DNA of 64,000 nt from Bradysia coprophila. Lineage: Eukaryota > Arthropoda > Insecta > Diptera > Sciaridae. The translations under genes and the position numbers were made by a program. Positions 10,304 to 21,847 of the stretch are shown in pieces. The notes beneath the pieces were generated by a model. That model was not told the origin of the DNA. It worked only from the letters and a program-made list of their open reading frames with translations, and searched no databases. The number at the start of each line of letters is the position of its first letter. Within the stretch, counting starts at the first letter, position 1. Location of the stretch: contig NW_023503746.1 of NCBI RefSeq assembly GCF_014529535.1, forward strand, positions 62,001 through 126,000. The letters run 5' to 3'.

Positions 10304-12780
10304 GACCCCTCTAGCTTGAGCAAATCACAACCTTTTTTCAAAATTCTTTTTTTCCCCGATTGGTATCGACAAAAGTAAGGTCAAGTTCGAAAATGGGCAT
10401 GGTAGGGTCGGCCCTTCCAGAGCTAGGGCCCTATAGGTGTTTTTCAGTCTTTCGACGATATCTACCGAAATACGCACGCAATAGCTGCTTGTAATATATC
10501 AAATGAAACATGGGCTTGTTGGGAGGGCTCAAAGGTCGTTACTCGGCCCTAAATGTTTTTTGCACATAAATCGAGTAAATCTCATCCGATTTTGCTAGAT
10601 TTAGTTTTTTATGGAAGGTAATTGAATACCGAAAAGAACGTGGCGAAAAAAGCTTCAAATTTGGGCCCTTGGACTAAGGCCGCCACTCGGCCCTAAGTGT
10701 TTTTTGCACATAAATCGAGTAAATCTCATACGATTTTGCTAGATTTAGTTTTTTATGGAAGGTAATTGAATACCGAAAATAACGTGGCAAAAAAAGTTTC
10801 AAATTTGGGCCCTTGGACTAAGGCCGCCACTCGGCCCTAAGTGTTTTTTGCACATAAATCGAGTAAATCTCATCCGATTTTGATAGACTCAGTTTTTTAT
10901 GGAAGGTAATTGAATATCGAAAATAACGTGGCGAAAAAAGCTTCAAATTTGGGCCCTTGGACTAAGGCCGCTACTCGGCCCTAAGTGTTTTTTGCACATA
11001 AATCGAGTAAATCTCATCCGATTTTGCTAGTTTTTGTTTCATTTGAGAGATAATTGAATACCTAATAGAAAGTTGGGTTTCTAAAGTAATGTCGTAAATT
11101 GTTGGTTTTATTTGAAAGGTACTTCGTACGGGCTTTCGTAATTGCGCTATGCGCAATTTTAAAAATGAACAGTTTCAGTAAATTTGACAATGCCCAACTT
11201 GACTTGCATTTTGGTAACAGACGCATTAGAAGGTTGTAGACGTATTAGGGTTACGGGCGTATTACGGCTACGGACGTATTATGGTTACGGACGAAATAGG
11301 ATTACGGGTCGTACGGGGCTAAGTCGCAGCAAACGCTCCGACTGTTCTGATGCCTTGTTTTTATTGCGGATTCGTCATCTATGAACATAACCAAATGCTT
11401 TGCCCTTACTGTCTGCTTCCAATTCGACGTGTTACAAACGGCATATTAATCTTATAAGCCCCCAGTACTTCGTACGGGGCTAAAAATGTCCGTCCGTCCG
11501 TCCGTCCGTCCGTCCGTCCGTCCGTCTGTGACCCCTCTAGCTTGAGTAAATCACAACCTTTTTTGAAAATTCTTTTTTTCCCCGATTGGTATCGACAAAA
11601 GTAAGGTCAAGTTCGAAAATGGGCATGGTAGGGTCGGCCCTTCCAGAGCTAGGGCCTTATAGGTGTTTTTCAGTTTTTCGACGATATCTACCGAAATACG
11701 CACGCAATAGCTGCTTGTGATATATTAAATGAAAGGTATTGACGAGTAGAACAAAGTTGCTGAACATTGTTTTTGGGTAAGATCCAACGTGGGCTTGTTG
11801 GGAGAGCTCAAAGGTCGTTACTAGGCGCTAAGTGTTTTTTGCACATAAATCGAGTAAATCTCATCCGATTTTGCCAGATTTAGTTTTTTATGGAAGGTAA
11901 TTGAATACCGAAAAGAACGTGGCGAAAAAAGTTTCAAATTTGGGCCCTTGGACTAAGGCCGCTACTCGGCCCTAAGTGTTTTTTGCACATAAATCGAGTG
12001 AATCTCTTCCGACTTTGCCAGATTTAGTTTTTTATGGAAGATAATTGAATACCGAAAAGAACGTGGCGAAAAAAGTTTCAAACTTGGGCCCTTGGACTAA
12101 GGCCGCTACTCGGCCCTAAGTGTTTTTTGCACATAAATCGAGTAAATCTCATCCGATTTTGCTAGTTTTTGTTTCATTTGAGAGATAATTGAATGTCGAA
12201 TAGAATGATGGCAAAAAAAGTTTCAAATTTGGGCCCTTGGATTAAGGCCGCTACTCGGCCCTAAGTGTTTTTTGCACATAAATCGAGTAAATCTCATCCG
12301 ATTTTGCTAGTTTTTGTTTTATTTGAGAGGTAATTGAATACCCAATGGAAGGTTGGCAAAAAATTTTTGGGTTTCTAAAATAATGTCGTAAATTGTTGGT
12401 TTCATTTGAGAGGTACTTCGTACGGGCTTTCGTAATTGCGCTATGCGCAATTTTAAAAATGAACACTTTCAGTAAATTGGACCGTGCCCAACTTGACTTG
12501 CATTTTGGGAACAGACGCATTAGAGGGTTGTAGACGTATTAGGGTTCCGGGCGTATTACGGCTACGGACGTATTATGGTTACGGACGAAATAGGATTACG
12601 GGTCGTACGGGGCTAAGTCGCAGCAAACGCTCCGACTGTTCTGATGCCTTGTTTTTATTTCGGATTTGTCATCTATGAACATAACCAAGTGCTTTGCCCT
12701 TACTGTCTGCTTCCAATTCGACGTGTTACAAACGGCATATTAATCTTATAAGCCCCCAGTACTTCGTACGGGGCTAAAAA
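10304..12780 (-). repeat. Two composite-repeat copies in inverted orientation
   Basis: Reading the minus strand from 12780, the order is 130-bp module, head (with palindrome near 12435), satellite monomers, tail, GGAC run (11527-11489), then again module, head, satellites and tail down to 10304. This is a head-to-tail pair, about 1.3 kb per unit, facing the plus-strand copies to its left across the module at 10079-10205. The whole 8.4-12.8 kb stretch is thus a large imperfect inverted repeat. No protein-coding gene is supported. Confidence 0.83.
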
Positions 12781-13756
12781 TCATTTTTGTGCCTTAGAAT
12801 CATAATTCGACGTTTTTTGTCACTGCACCTACGATCGAAACGTTCGACCAAAGTACTGCGTATACAGCAACATTTGTGCGTCCGAAATAGTCATTTGTGT
12901 ACGGTTTACTTGTTTTGGACGATTGATTTTAGGCAATTGCGCGGATTGTAGGACGAACGAAGTGAGAATACTATTTTGCGCTTGAAGATCGAAATTCGAC
13001 GTATTTCGACACGCAAACTACGAATTAAAAGTTCGAATTTTCTAGACTTCTCAGAGACGAGGTCAATTTACTTTCATTGCTTTTCGGGTCCTAGGTATGA
13101 AATAGTATTATACATGACTAGGGATAAAAAGATGAAAAGTAGAGTTTTCGTGTGAATTTTGTTGATCCGAGGCGACGCCGAGGTCAATAAACACTGAAAA
13201 CGAAACTTTTCTTTTTTATCCCGAGTTATGTAATGTAAAACATGAAAAGTACGGTTTTCGACGCATGTAGCATGTAAAAGTAACTTTCACTCTTTCAGTG
13301 CGAGAATGGATTTTCATTATAATTTGTCGGACGCGATCAAGTATACATGCTTTGTTGCTTAAATGGTTGCAGAGTGATTTCTTTGTTTATGTTGTTGTGG
13401 CTTCGTCTCATTTCGATTTTCTAGCGCTAAAAACGTCGTTCGTGAATCGTGACGAATGATTTTCGTCACTCGCAACGAAATGTACTATTCTACGCACAGT
13501 CCGAAGTAAATCACACCAAAAATTAGTTAAATTTTCATATTTACACAAACGACACTAAATATTTATATTTTTGATGATTTGACGTCTCTAAAACTATACT
13601 CGCTTATGTTAAGAGGTTCCGAGCGTACGCTGAAATTGTAGCCTACATTTCTGCGTTTCGAAATTTTTGATCGCTGATATCTTTTTACGAGAGCCCTTTT
13701 TGAAAAATGTACGACCACATTTTCGTGTAAAAATATGTCAGCTTTGAATAAAATAT

Positions 13757-13866
13757 AAAATTGTCTGTGAAAGTTTCATGTGCTTTGAGAAAACTGTACC
13801 GATGCCCCAAATTTGCATCAAAGGTACACTTTTCTCAAAGCACATGGAACTTTCACAGACAATTTT
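13757..13866. repeat. Inverted repeat with 44-bp arms
   Basis: AAAATTGTCTGTGAAAGTTT.. through ..ACTGTACC (13757-13800) is matched almost perfectly in reverse complement at 13823-13866, with a 22-bp loop. It would fold into a stable hairpin. Confidence 0.9.
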
Positions 13867-14737
13867 CTTTTTAGTTTTTCATTAATGCAAATGCACGAAA
13901 CACTAGTTTCGCAAAAATGCAAAAAAATACGTCTTCGGCCTCTCTCCCTCGTCGAGAAAGCATTGTTCCAGATTCTAACGGATATCGCTCAATCGAACAC
14001 GAATCATTTAATTAATTAATCGCTTGAACACTCGATCACTGTAAATAGTGACAATATAACGGTAAAATCATACTCCACTTCCAGAAGGCTTTCTTGACCG
14101 AATAGATAATTAAAATTACTATTTTACGGAATCTTTCAGTAACACATTGCTCAAGCTTGTTGTTGCGATTAACATTGCGCAATTTTCGATCGACAAAAAA
14201 GACAAATAAAAATTAAAAAACACCAAAATTGAAAGCAACCATTATCACAGTATTCAAAGTTTTCAAATGGAAATTATACTTATCGAAGGTAGTTTACTTG
14301 CCTAAAATCCATTATTAAATTTTCACAAAGTTATTGTAATTAAATGGGCGAACAGTTTTTTAATCTGACCAGTGTGTGAGAACGAGTACTACTGATGACT
14401 GATGAGATTTCGTTACTCTGTTAAATCTGTTCCAATGTTTATGTGAGGGGTAACTCACTGGCTAAAAGGGTGGCAAGTCAATTTTTAATTCCTTTATTTA
14501 CCAGAGTATTAATGGCACTCATAGTTTCATGTAAATCTGTACGGCGTTGTCTCGAAATTGGTTTGAAATTGGTAGATGGAAAAAATGAAATTAGAGTAGG
14601 TCAAACCTAAAAGCTGGAAATTCTCGCAACAATAAGACCGTATTTCTTACATAAGGTATTCAGATTTTTTCACCCTATTCTTTCTGGAAAGAAGAAAAAT
14701 TCCAAACTGTCATTCACTACAGAAGACACTCACAGCT

Positions 14738-14920
14738 CCAAGGTTCTGAAAGAACAGGTTAGGACACTTAAAAGGATGGGTGAAACACAAATTTTGACAA
14801 TTCAGACATGTTTTGTTAAACACACTCATTAAATTGTCAAAATATGTGTTTCACCCGAGGTTCCACCGCCTTCTCGATCAACTCAGAAGTGTCTTAACCT
14901 GTTCTTTCAGAGCCTTGAAC
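14738..14920. repeat. Foldback element with ~70-bp arms
   Basis: CCAAGGTTCTGAAAGAACAG.. and GGTGAAACACAAATTTTGAC.. on the left are mirrored by ..GTTCTTTCAGAGCCTTG and GTCAAAATATGTGTTTCACC on the right. The arms have several mismatches and small gaps around a loop near 14808-14831. Confidence 0.85.
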
Positions 14921-15059
14921 CCGAGTGCAAATAGTCAATATCAGCACTATTTGCACCAGACTTATCATAACTCTCGAAAATTATTAAAAAATCATTTTTG
15001 GCAAGCCGTGCGAATTATCTTATCGAAAATGCGATTTGAACTACAAAATGCACAGGTAA

Positions 15060-15235
15060 GTGACTGGCTTCATCCAACTGAATTCATCCTTTCTACAAAA
15101 GGAAGTAGTTTTGTTTGGTCCTGCTGAATTCGTCCTTCTGCAAACTGTGCAAGGAAGGAGTTTTGTTTTTTCCAACTCAATTCATTCTTCCACAAACTGT
15201 GTAAGGAAGGAGTTTGTTCCAACTGAATTAGCGTT
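15060..15235 (+). repeat. Imperfect tandem repeat of ~57 bp
   Basis: Three units share AACTGAATTCATCCTTCT, a CTGTGTAAGGAAGGAGTTTG core and a spacer. A related set of units occurs at 48075-48290 (TGATCTAACTGAATTCATCC with AAGGAAGGTG), so this is a dispersed family. Confidence 0.7.
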
Positions 15236-15382
15236 ATTTTGTCCAAATGTAAGTTTTAATCGTTGAAATTTTTGGTGCACTTATGACATGAATTATCAAC
15301 GTTGATCACTGCCATAAAATACAAATGACTACAACGTCGTACCGTTTTTCCATTATAAATGTCAAAATAAGAGGTAAAATGC

Positions 15383-15650
15383 AAGGTAAATATAGTGAGG
15401 AGGTAATGCCATTCTGACGTGCGGCCTAGCACATAAGTTCGATGCCAATGACATCTTTTTTTAAAATGGTTGACTACGATTTACTTGTATTTCACAAAAA
15501 TATTTTCGCTATCTCACAACAGATGGCCCGACTTTCTATTCTATTTTTTGCTTTCAACGAAGGGATGAGATGGCGTTTGTATCGAACTTTCGTGCCACCG
15601 CACATCTGATTCGGTTATATATGGCATTACCTCCTCACTATATTTACCTT
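15383..15650. mobile_element. MITE with 10-bp flanking duplication
   Basis: Terminal inverted repeats of about 30 bp begin AAGGTAAATATAGTGAGGAG on both strands. The 268-bp element is flanked by GGTAAAATGC at 15373-15382 and 15651-15660. A 9-11 bp duplication is the size typical of Mutator-like elements. A degenerate, shorter relative lies at 60851-61028 and shares the internal GAGATGGCGTTTGTATCGAA segment. Confidence 0.85.
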
Positions 15651-16340
15651 GGTAAAATGCGCTTGTTTCTAAATGTAGTCTCGAATCTAGAACGACCCTG
15701 TAGATTTTCTTCCAATCATTCAATGTGCCGGTGGTACAAAAAGAATTTTTGATTAAAAAGAGTTCTCACAATCTCACAAAGCCTAAATCGACCGAATTCG
15801 GACTTCTTACTGTCTCAGTGAGGAAAATTCTGTATATGAAACTGAGAAGTCTGAATTCGTTCAAGAAGTCTCACTCAAGTTTTTTTTTATATGGACGCTT
15901 TGACAGCTGAAATAACTTTGGGATGCTTATCAAACAAATTGAGTGAAAATGTTTTCCGCCTTTTTTTTAAAGAAACATTTTTTCATGGACATAACAGTGT
16001 ACATTATGTACTAGACCCACTAAACCGTACTAGACGTTAACATGGTTAACATTCATGCATTCATATAAATATCTCGACCATCTCGACCATCTCGACCTAC
16101 ATACTAGCGCCACCTATCGCATAACACACGTAGCTTAGTTTAGTTTGACAAATGTAAATGTCAAAATACCGGTTTTTTATTTGCTAGCGATGCAAGACGA
16201 CGACTAGCGGATAAAAAAGGAATTAAATTCTGACTTTGATATTGATTTTCAAAACAAAATGAAAACAAACTTTTCACCCTCGCTCAGCATGACTATTTAA
16301 TGGGCAAAATTGTGATTCGATTGGCATTTCTCTATTCAAG

Positions 16341-16643
16341 ATGAATGTGGAATCGGAACTGAACATTCCGCAAGAAGACTGGTACGAAACATTTATTCGA
16401 TATGGGTTGTATTTCGGTGCCGTGTTCCAGTTGCTATGCTTATGTGCTTGTGTCATGCTACCGGGTTCGAAAAAGGTAAATCAACTGGCGAAATATATTC
16501 AAAAATAAATTGAGTGACATTGGCAAATGTTGCGCTTCCAGGAAGACGGCGATGATACGAACGCCAATTCTCAACTAACACCTTTAAATACTCCGAAACG
16601 TCCACATCGTGCACGTAAGCAGGACAAGAAAAAACGGCGTTGA
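16341..16643 (+). CDS. MANBAL: MANBAL-like small membrane protein
   Basis: Exons 16341-16475 and 16542-16643, with a 66-bp phase-0 GT-AG intron, encode 78 residues, close to the usual ~85. The family hallmark is visible: an acidic N-terminus with a WYETFIRYGLYFGAVFQL stretch leading into a single hydrophobic segment (about residues 22-41). A hydrophilic tail then ends in a lysine/arginine-rich stretch (KQDKKKRR). The molecular function of MANBAL proteins is not established. The start is the first ATG of the frame and the only one that keeps the conserved N-terminus. The nearest neighbour is the convergent 3' end of the VRK gene about 2.3 kb away. Recognition rests on the segment-by-segment match to the family as remembered. 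Confidence 0.85.
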
Positions 16644-18925
16644 ACCAGAACGTAATCTCTTATAGCTTTTCAGTTTATTATTTCGTCCATTTATTTTTGT
16701 AATTATATGTTCGTTGGAAACAACAACAATATTTGTGTGTTTGCTATCTTATGGTATTCCCTGTACAGACGTCTATAGTAGCCAATCCCTGCACTCCGTT
16801 GTAGCGAAACTGAGGATCTCAATAAGTGTTTCGGTTACATTTTTTGAATCTACTACCTTCGATGAACCATTACAATAAATGGTCTCGGAGAAAGAGACAT
16901 GGAACGCTATGCACAGTGAACTGAAGAACAGCATTTACCTTCAATAATTTGTTGTTCGAAGGAAAGATGATAAAGGTAACACGACCCATCGCCTTCACAA
17001 TGAAAAACGATTATTTTCAATAATTTTTTACGTTTATTAAGGAACCAAATTATTCACAAAACTATTACAATCAGGTTGAGCCTTTTTCCGTATCATGTAC
17101 AGTGTACACACCTCATTTCGTAGCCTAAAATTCTATATTCTATTCGATATACACTCCATCAGTCCAACAAACCACACGAACATATTCAGTAAAGCATTGA
17201 CTCAACACTGGTTACTCTTTTCTTACCCTATAATACCAGCGTTCCATTAACACAATACCGATTAACGAATTTCTCGCAGTTCTCACCTCGTCACTATAAA
17301 CACACATAGTAGATTCGTCGTGCGTAATCTCAATGAACCTCAATGATAATACAATGAACAGCACAAGAAACTATAGCTAAAACGAGTCACAATGTAATTA
17401 AAACACACTCTCTGTGTGTGTAGTGTTTCATCATAATCACGCAAACATAATGATCAATGGAAATTTTATGCTCGACTCGACACATTATTCGAAATATAGA
17501 AAGTGTATGGCAATGACAACACGAGACGGTAAGATCGAATTTTTATCAATGGAATAATTGATTGACTCCACGCCATTGTCGTATGGTGATTGATTAGATG
17601 CGTGATAATATTGAGTCATCAGGTTCATGAATGAATGAAGATATTATTGCCGAGGCCTAAGTTATCGACAGTGACGATGGAAATAAGGTATGGGCTCTGG
17701 TTAAACAGCTAAGGTAAGAAGATTTTGTAATCGACCTGCTAGAAAATACTTAGATTCCCGACTGCAACAAAGTTGCATTCTGTGAATAGATGTCGATATA
17801 TAGAGGAACTGTTAATCTTCGAGGATGGGAGAAAGTAGTTTTTATCCATGCGTATAATTTCCGAGGGGGAATGTTTGCAACGTCGGGAAAGTATTTTCTA
17901 AAAGAGAAGAAAACTGAAGAGGATTTTCATCGATTTTGAAACTTTTCCGTTCAAAAGATTTTCTGTTCAAAAGATTTTCTAATTTTCATTTTCGAAGGAT
18001 CTTTTAAGAATTTGGTTTTTGTTGACAGACGATTTTCTCGTTTTCCATCGATAACACAAGCGAAGCAACGCAGGTTTTGTACACAAATGAAGACATAGTG
18101 TCTTGGAATGTTCTCGGTGCCCTAAAAACAAAACATACATCCGTTGGTCCCAATGACGTCTGTGGTTCCGCCGCAGTCGCTTCACAAAAAGTTTAAAAAA
18201 TAATGGGAATGACACAGTCGATTCAGAGCCTTCCATTCACTCACCTGCCCTTGATTAACTTTCTCATATTCGTATACACTTTATCACTGTTCTTTAAATC
18301 CAATTCTCAATTTCTCAGCTTACTACTTCTCAAACCCTGTATTCAGTACCTTGTCGAAGGCTCAACCTGTTGACAATATGTGTACAAAAATGAACACTGA
18401 GAAATCGTAGAAATGTGAATTAAACGATCAACAATTAGTTGACGGATTTGAAGTTCGACATTTGAAAAAAAGAAAGAAAAGAATCTCCAGCTTTGTTGGT
18501 TTTTTTTTAAACTTATTTTTTACTATATTGTAGTAGTAGTCTATCATTTTTATGATTTATGTAAATGGGATAATAATCGTTAATACATTTATAGTAAATT
18601 TATGTCCGGCAAATCGTTTCAGTCGGATCCTTCGCCCACGCAAAACGATCGCCTCTTCCACAGACACTTACAGACTATTAACTCAAATAAACTTCAGAAA
18701 AGCGGTTGAAATAATCGAATCATTTCGTTTGAATGCAACAGTGGCATTTTCAATGCATTTGACTATTACATAGACTGAAAAACTATGTAAATTGGCTATC
18801 CATTCATCTTACAACGGATCTTATATAAATCAATGTGTACTTAACCGCTACGTGTATTAATTGATCGCTTCAGTTGATCGTCTCTTTGGGCCTTTCTGGG
18901 CGCTAGATTACGAGAAAGAAAAATG
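16644..18925. other. Intergenic interval between MANBAL and the VRK 3' end
   Basis: This holds the MANBAL 3' UTR (an AATAAA occurs near 16873) and AT-rich sequence. An 85-codon minus frame at 17979-18236 has no recognisable features and is not accepted as a gene. A possible short last exon of the VRK gene could lie on minus around 18640-18770 but cannot be established. Confidence 0.5.
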
Positions 18926-21847
18926 CTATTTAGTATCGAAATCGAGCCACACAAATATCATCAAATACTCACTTCGAATCAACTTCCGCTTCAGCGATCT
19001 CTTTGCACCAGCTGCCGTTGGCTTCGTTTTGATTCTCGTCTTGATGGGTGTGTATTCGGTTGTGTCGCGTGAATCCTCATCGCTGACCGACGATGACATT
19101 GACGCGTGTGTGTCCTTCATCGATGCATTACTGCTGCACGACGATTCGTCGGTCGGAGTGAATTCAGAGTTGCCGCTCCGCCGTTTCTTGGATAGAGTAG
19201 CGCGATAGCGGACACATTTGCTCGGTATGCGAATGACACGACGCAGTCCCGATTTGCGACGTCGAATCGATTCCTGCCCGTTGAAACCGATGCCATTGAT
19301 TTTCTTCACATCGTCTCGTTGAAGCGGTAGGATCTTCTTCACATCGTCACGTTGCAGTGGTAGGAGTTTTTTCTTTCTATTATCTAAATCAGGTTTAATC
19401 TCATTGTCACTATGCTCCTCCTTGTCCTCCTCCTCCTCGTCGTTGTCTTCCTTAATATCTAGTCGATCTTTGAATTTCAATCGATTTTCCAGTCTCAATA
19501 TAGCGTTGTTGGGTTTACCAGCGTATTTAACAATCAGAGGTGTCTCTGTCGGTACATTTTCGTATTCCTTTTCGGCACGCTGTTTGGCAATCTGATCCGG
19601 ATCACTGTTCAGCACATCAGTCCAGGAGAATTTCTTTCGCTGTTTTTTCGGTATTTTGTCCGACTTTGACCGGAGATTTTTCGGCGATATTTTCGCCGAG
19701 CCATTTGTTCGCACCGGAAGCAGCGATTGAATGTTGAATATCTCTTTGACATTCTTGTTTTTGTTCTGTTTCTTCAATTCGTCTTTCACCGTGCATCGTG
19801 GACTGGATTTGAGAGAATTCACGTCAACTTTCATGTCCTTCGGCTTGACACCCAATCTGTGCAGTGCGCTGCGAAATATACCACGACAGAAATCGTAATC
19901 GGGTGTCGCAGGATAGGCCAATTCACCGACGTACTCCAAAAAGTCGCCCAAATATTTGGGTACTTTGTCGCCGTAAACTTGCTTGAGCATTTCTTTGATG
20001 TCAGTCATGAAGTGTTCTTTGACCCGATGCACCTGTTCCGGTTGAGTGAGCAGCTTCTCATTGTCCCATGGTAACCAGCCCTGACTCCAAAAAATCAAAT
20101 TGTAGCCGAGACACTCCAAATCGCTGCGACGTGAATGGGCGCCCATATGAGCGTCACGAGAGGTAAATTCCAGTGTACCATCATGAGCCCGTCGTTCGTC
20201 CATGCAAAACGGTTTGTGTGTGCCGTTCTTAGCCAGGTACTTTAATGCCAAACCGAAGTCAATGAGGAAAATGCGATCGTCGCCATCCGTCGTTTGGGCT
20301 GGCTGCTGTTGAACATTTGATCTCTTTTGGCTGTACACTTTGTTGTAGTAAGAATTCGCTTCCGAATCATCGTCTTTCGTTCGACTGGAATTAAGATTTT
20401 CCGTGTCATCGTCAGCTTCGTCGGAATAGTCAATCTTTTTGTGCGGCCGCAAGTTGTGATAATGATGGTTCAGCATCTCGTCGTACACCGACGTTTTGCG
20501 TGACATCCGGCATGAACGGATGGGATTCGATCCGCTGAATTGTACGTTATTTCGGACACGCGGTCGTGACCATAACAATGGCGTTGAATACTGGGACTCA
20601 TCGTTGATCGATGCCGACTTGTTCGAAATGGATTCATTGGAATCGGATTGCTCGTCGTCCGATATACATTCAGCGTCATCATCGTACGTTCGATCAGTCG
20701 ATTGGTTCGGACAACTGCCAATCATCATATTCGCCGCTTTGATATCGGCATGAACGTATCCCTTGCCATGTAAATGCTGCAATACGTCCAGGGTCTGAAT
20801 GGCTATCACCAGCAAATTCTTCTCGTCGATACAGCGATTCTTAATAACGGAATGCAAATCGAATTTGTATCGGGGCAGCACCAGGAACCGGTACCGAATC
20901 TTGTTGAATGTATGCGATCCAGACGCAATGTATTCGGCCATACCGGGTGGAAGTGGAGATTCATCTGGAATTGGTTTAAGTGGAGATTCTTATTAGAAAA
21001 AGACGGTTGGATGAGTGATAATGGCTGCATGTACATACCAGTTGATCTGCCGGTATTCATTAGGCAATGAATTTCGACAAATAGTGGCCCGCTACTGTGC
21101 GGCTCAATTTTGACCACATAGTTAGCGTTAGCGGAAGTTACTGCGCGCTTGGTGTCGTTGGAAGCTAGGAAAATTTCGCCGAAACTTCCTTTACCTGTTC
21201 CGACACAAAATACAAAAAAAAGAAATATTAAAATATGTTGATGACGATGCGGACTGTGAAGCACCGACACGGTCTACAATTTCAGGCACTCCCTGTATAT
21301 AGTGTTAAAAGAGCGTCAAAGAGAAATAAATGACCAATTCGACTGATTTCGACGGGTGGAACGTCAAAATCTGTATGTTAAATTCCAGTTAACTGGGAAA
21401 AAACCAGTTAATTTAACTGAGCTCGATTGTTGAACACTATTTTTTGACCTTCTCTTTTAACCCTTTGTCCAGTGTTAAAAGAGCGTAAAAGAGAAAAATG
21501 ACCAGTTACTAACTGGTCTCGATGGGTGATAAGTCAAAATCTGTATGTTAAAGTCCATTGCAACCATGAACAAACCAGTTAATTTAACTGATCTCGCTGG
21601 GTGAACACTCTTCTTTGACATTCTCTCTTAACACTCTACAAAATGCAAATTATCGCTTACCAAAAGGTTTACCGACACGCCATTTGTTCTTTCTGATATC
21701 AGTCATGATTGCACCATCCACAATGTCCTTGTTGAGGACGAACGTCTGTTCTGGAACAGGTGAATGAATCGCTGGGCCATCATATTTTATGCGCTTTTTC
21801 GGTGTTTCCAAATGCGTTTCGGCTGCAGCGGCTGCTCGTTTACCCAT
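18926..21847 (-). CDS. ball: VRK-type (ballchen/NHK-1-like) serine/threonine kinase
   Basis: Exons 21847-21661, 21194-21039 and 20964-18926 are joined by phase-1 introns and give 793 residues. The VRK kinase domain is clear. It has a glycine loop GKGSFGEIF built across intron 1, VVK lysine (residue 91), FVEIH glutamate (103), HADIKAAN catalytic loop (186-193), DFG (350-352), and the VRK-like TLEFTSRDAHMGAHSRRSDLE segment. Between HADIKAAN and DFG lie about 156 residues instead of about a dozen; the extra part is acidic and Ser/Asp/Asn-rich. The long C-terminal half is highly charged with basic clusters. Known members phosphorylate histone H2A and BAF and act in the nucleus during meiosis and mitosis. 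The C-terminus is uncertain: a GTGAGT donor at 18972-18967 could splice to an unseen last exon. The start ATG at 21847 is preferred over an upstream GTG. It is divergent from DDX27. Confidence 0.88.
21301..21638. repeat. Tandem pair of ~168-bp foldback units in VRK intron 1
   Basis: Two adjacent units (about 21301-21469 and 21471-21638) share GTGTTAAAAGAGCGT at their left ends and a CTCTTTTAA/CTCTCTTAACAC-type right end. Each unit is therefore itself an inverted repeat. Internal segments such as CAAAATCTGTATGTTAAA and CCAGTTAATTTAACTGA are also duplicated. They fill most of the 466-bp intron. Confidence 0.85.

Larger units (their letters stand above)
12781..16340. other. Non-coding interval with small foldbacks and a MITE
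   Basis: No convincing gene was found. The interval includes two hairpin-forming inverted repeats (13757-13866 and 14738-14920), imperfect tandem repeats at 15060-15235, and a MITE at 15383-15650. Segments around 13095-13260 resemble segments near 50.6-51.1 kb and 59.8-60.1 kb (shared GATCCGAGGCG/TCGTGTGAA blocks). Three tandem ATCTCGACC units sit just upstream of MANBAL (16072-16098). Confidence 0.6.

Noticed and set aside
10139-10378. Frame with serial VRPS repeats
   Set aside because: Translation of the GTCC microsatellite.
6374-12678. Recurring ~65-100 codon frames starting TMPNLTCILVTDALEG or MRLLPKCKSSWAL
   Set aside because: They occur in each copy of the head module in both directions with frame-breaking differences; they are repeat shadows.
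1-12780. CRISPR-like array
   Set aside because: The repeats are long contiguous 144-bp monomers without unique spacers, in eukaryotic DNA.
17979-18236. 85-codon minus frame
   Set aside because: No domain, leader or splice support.
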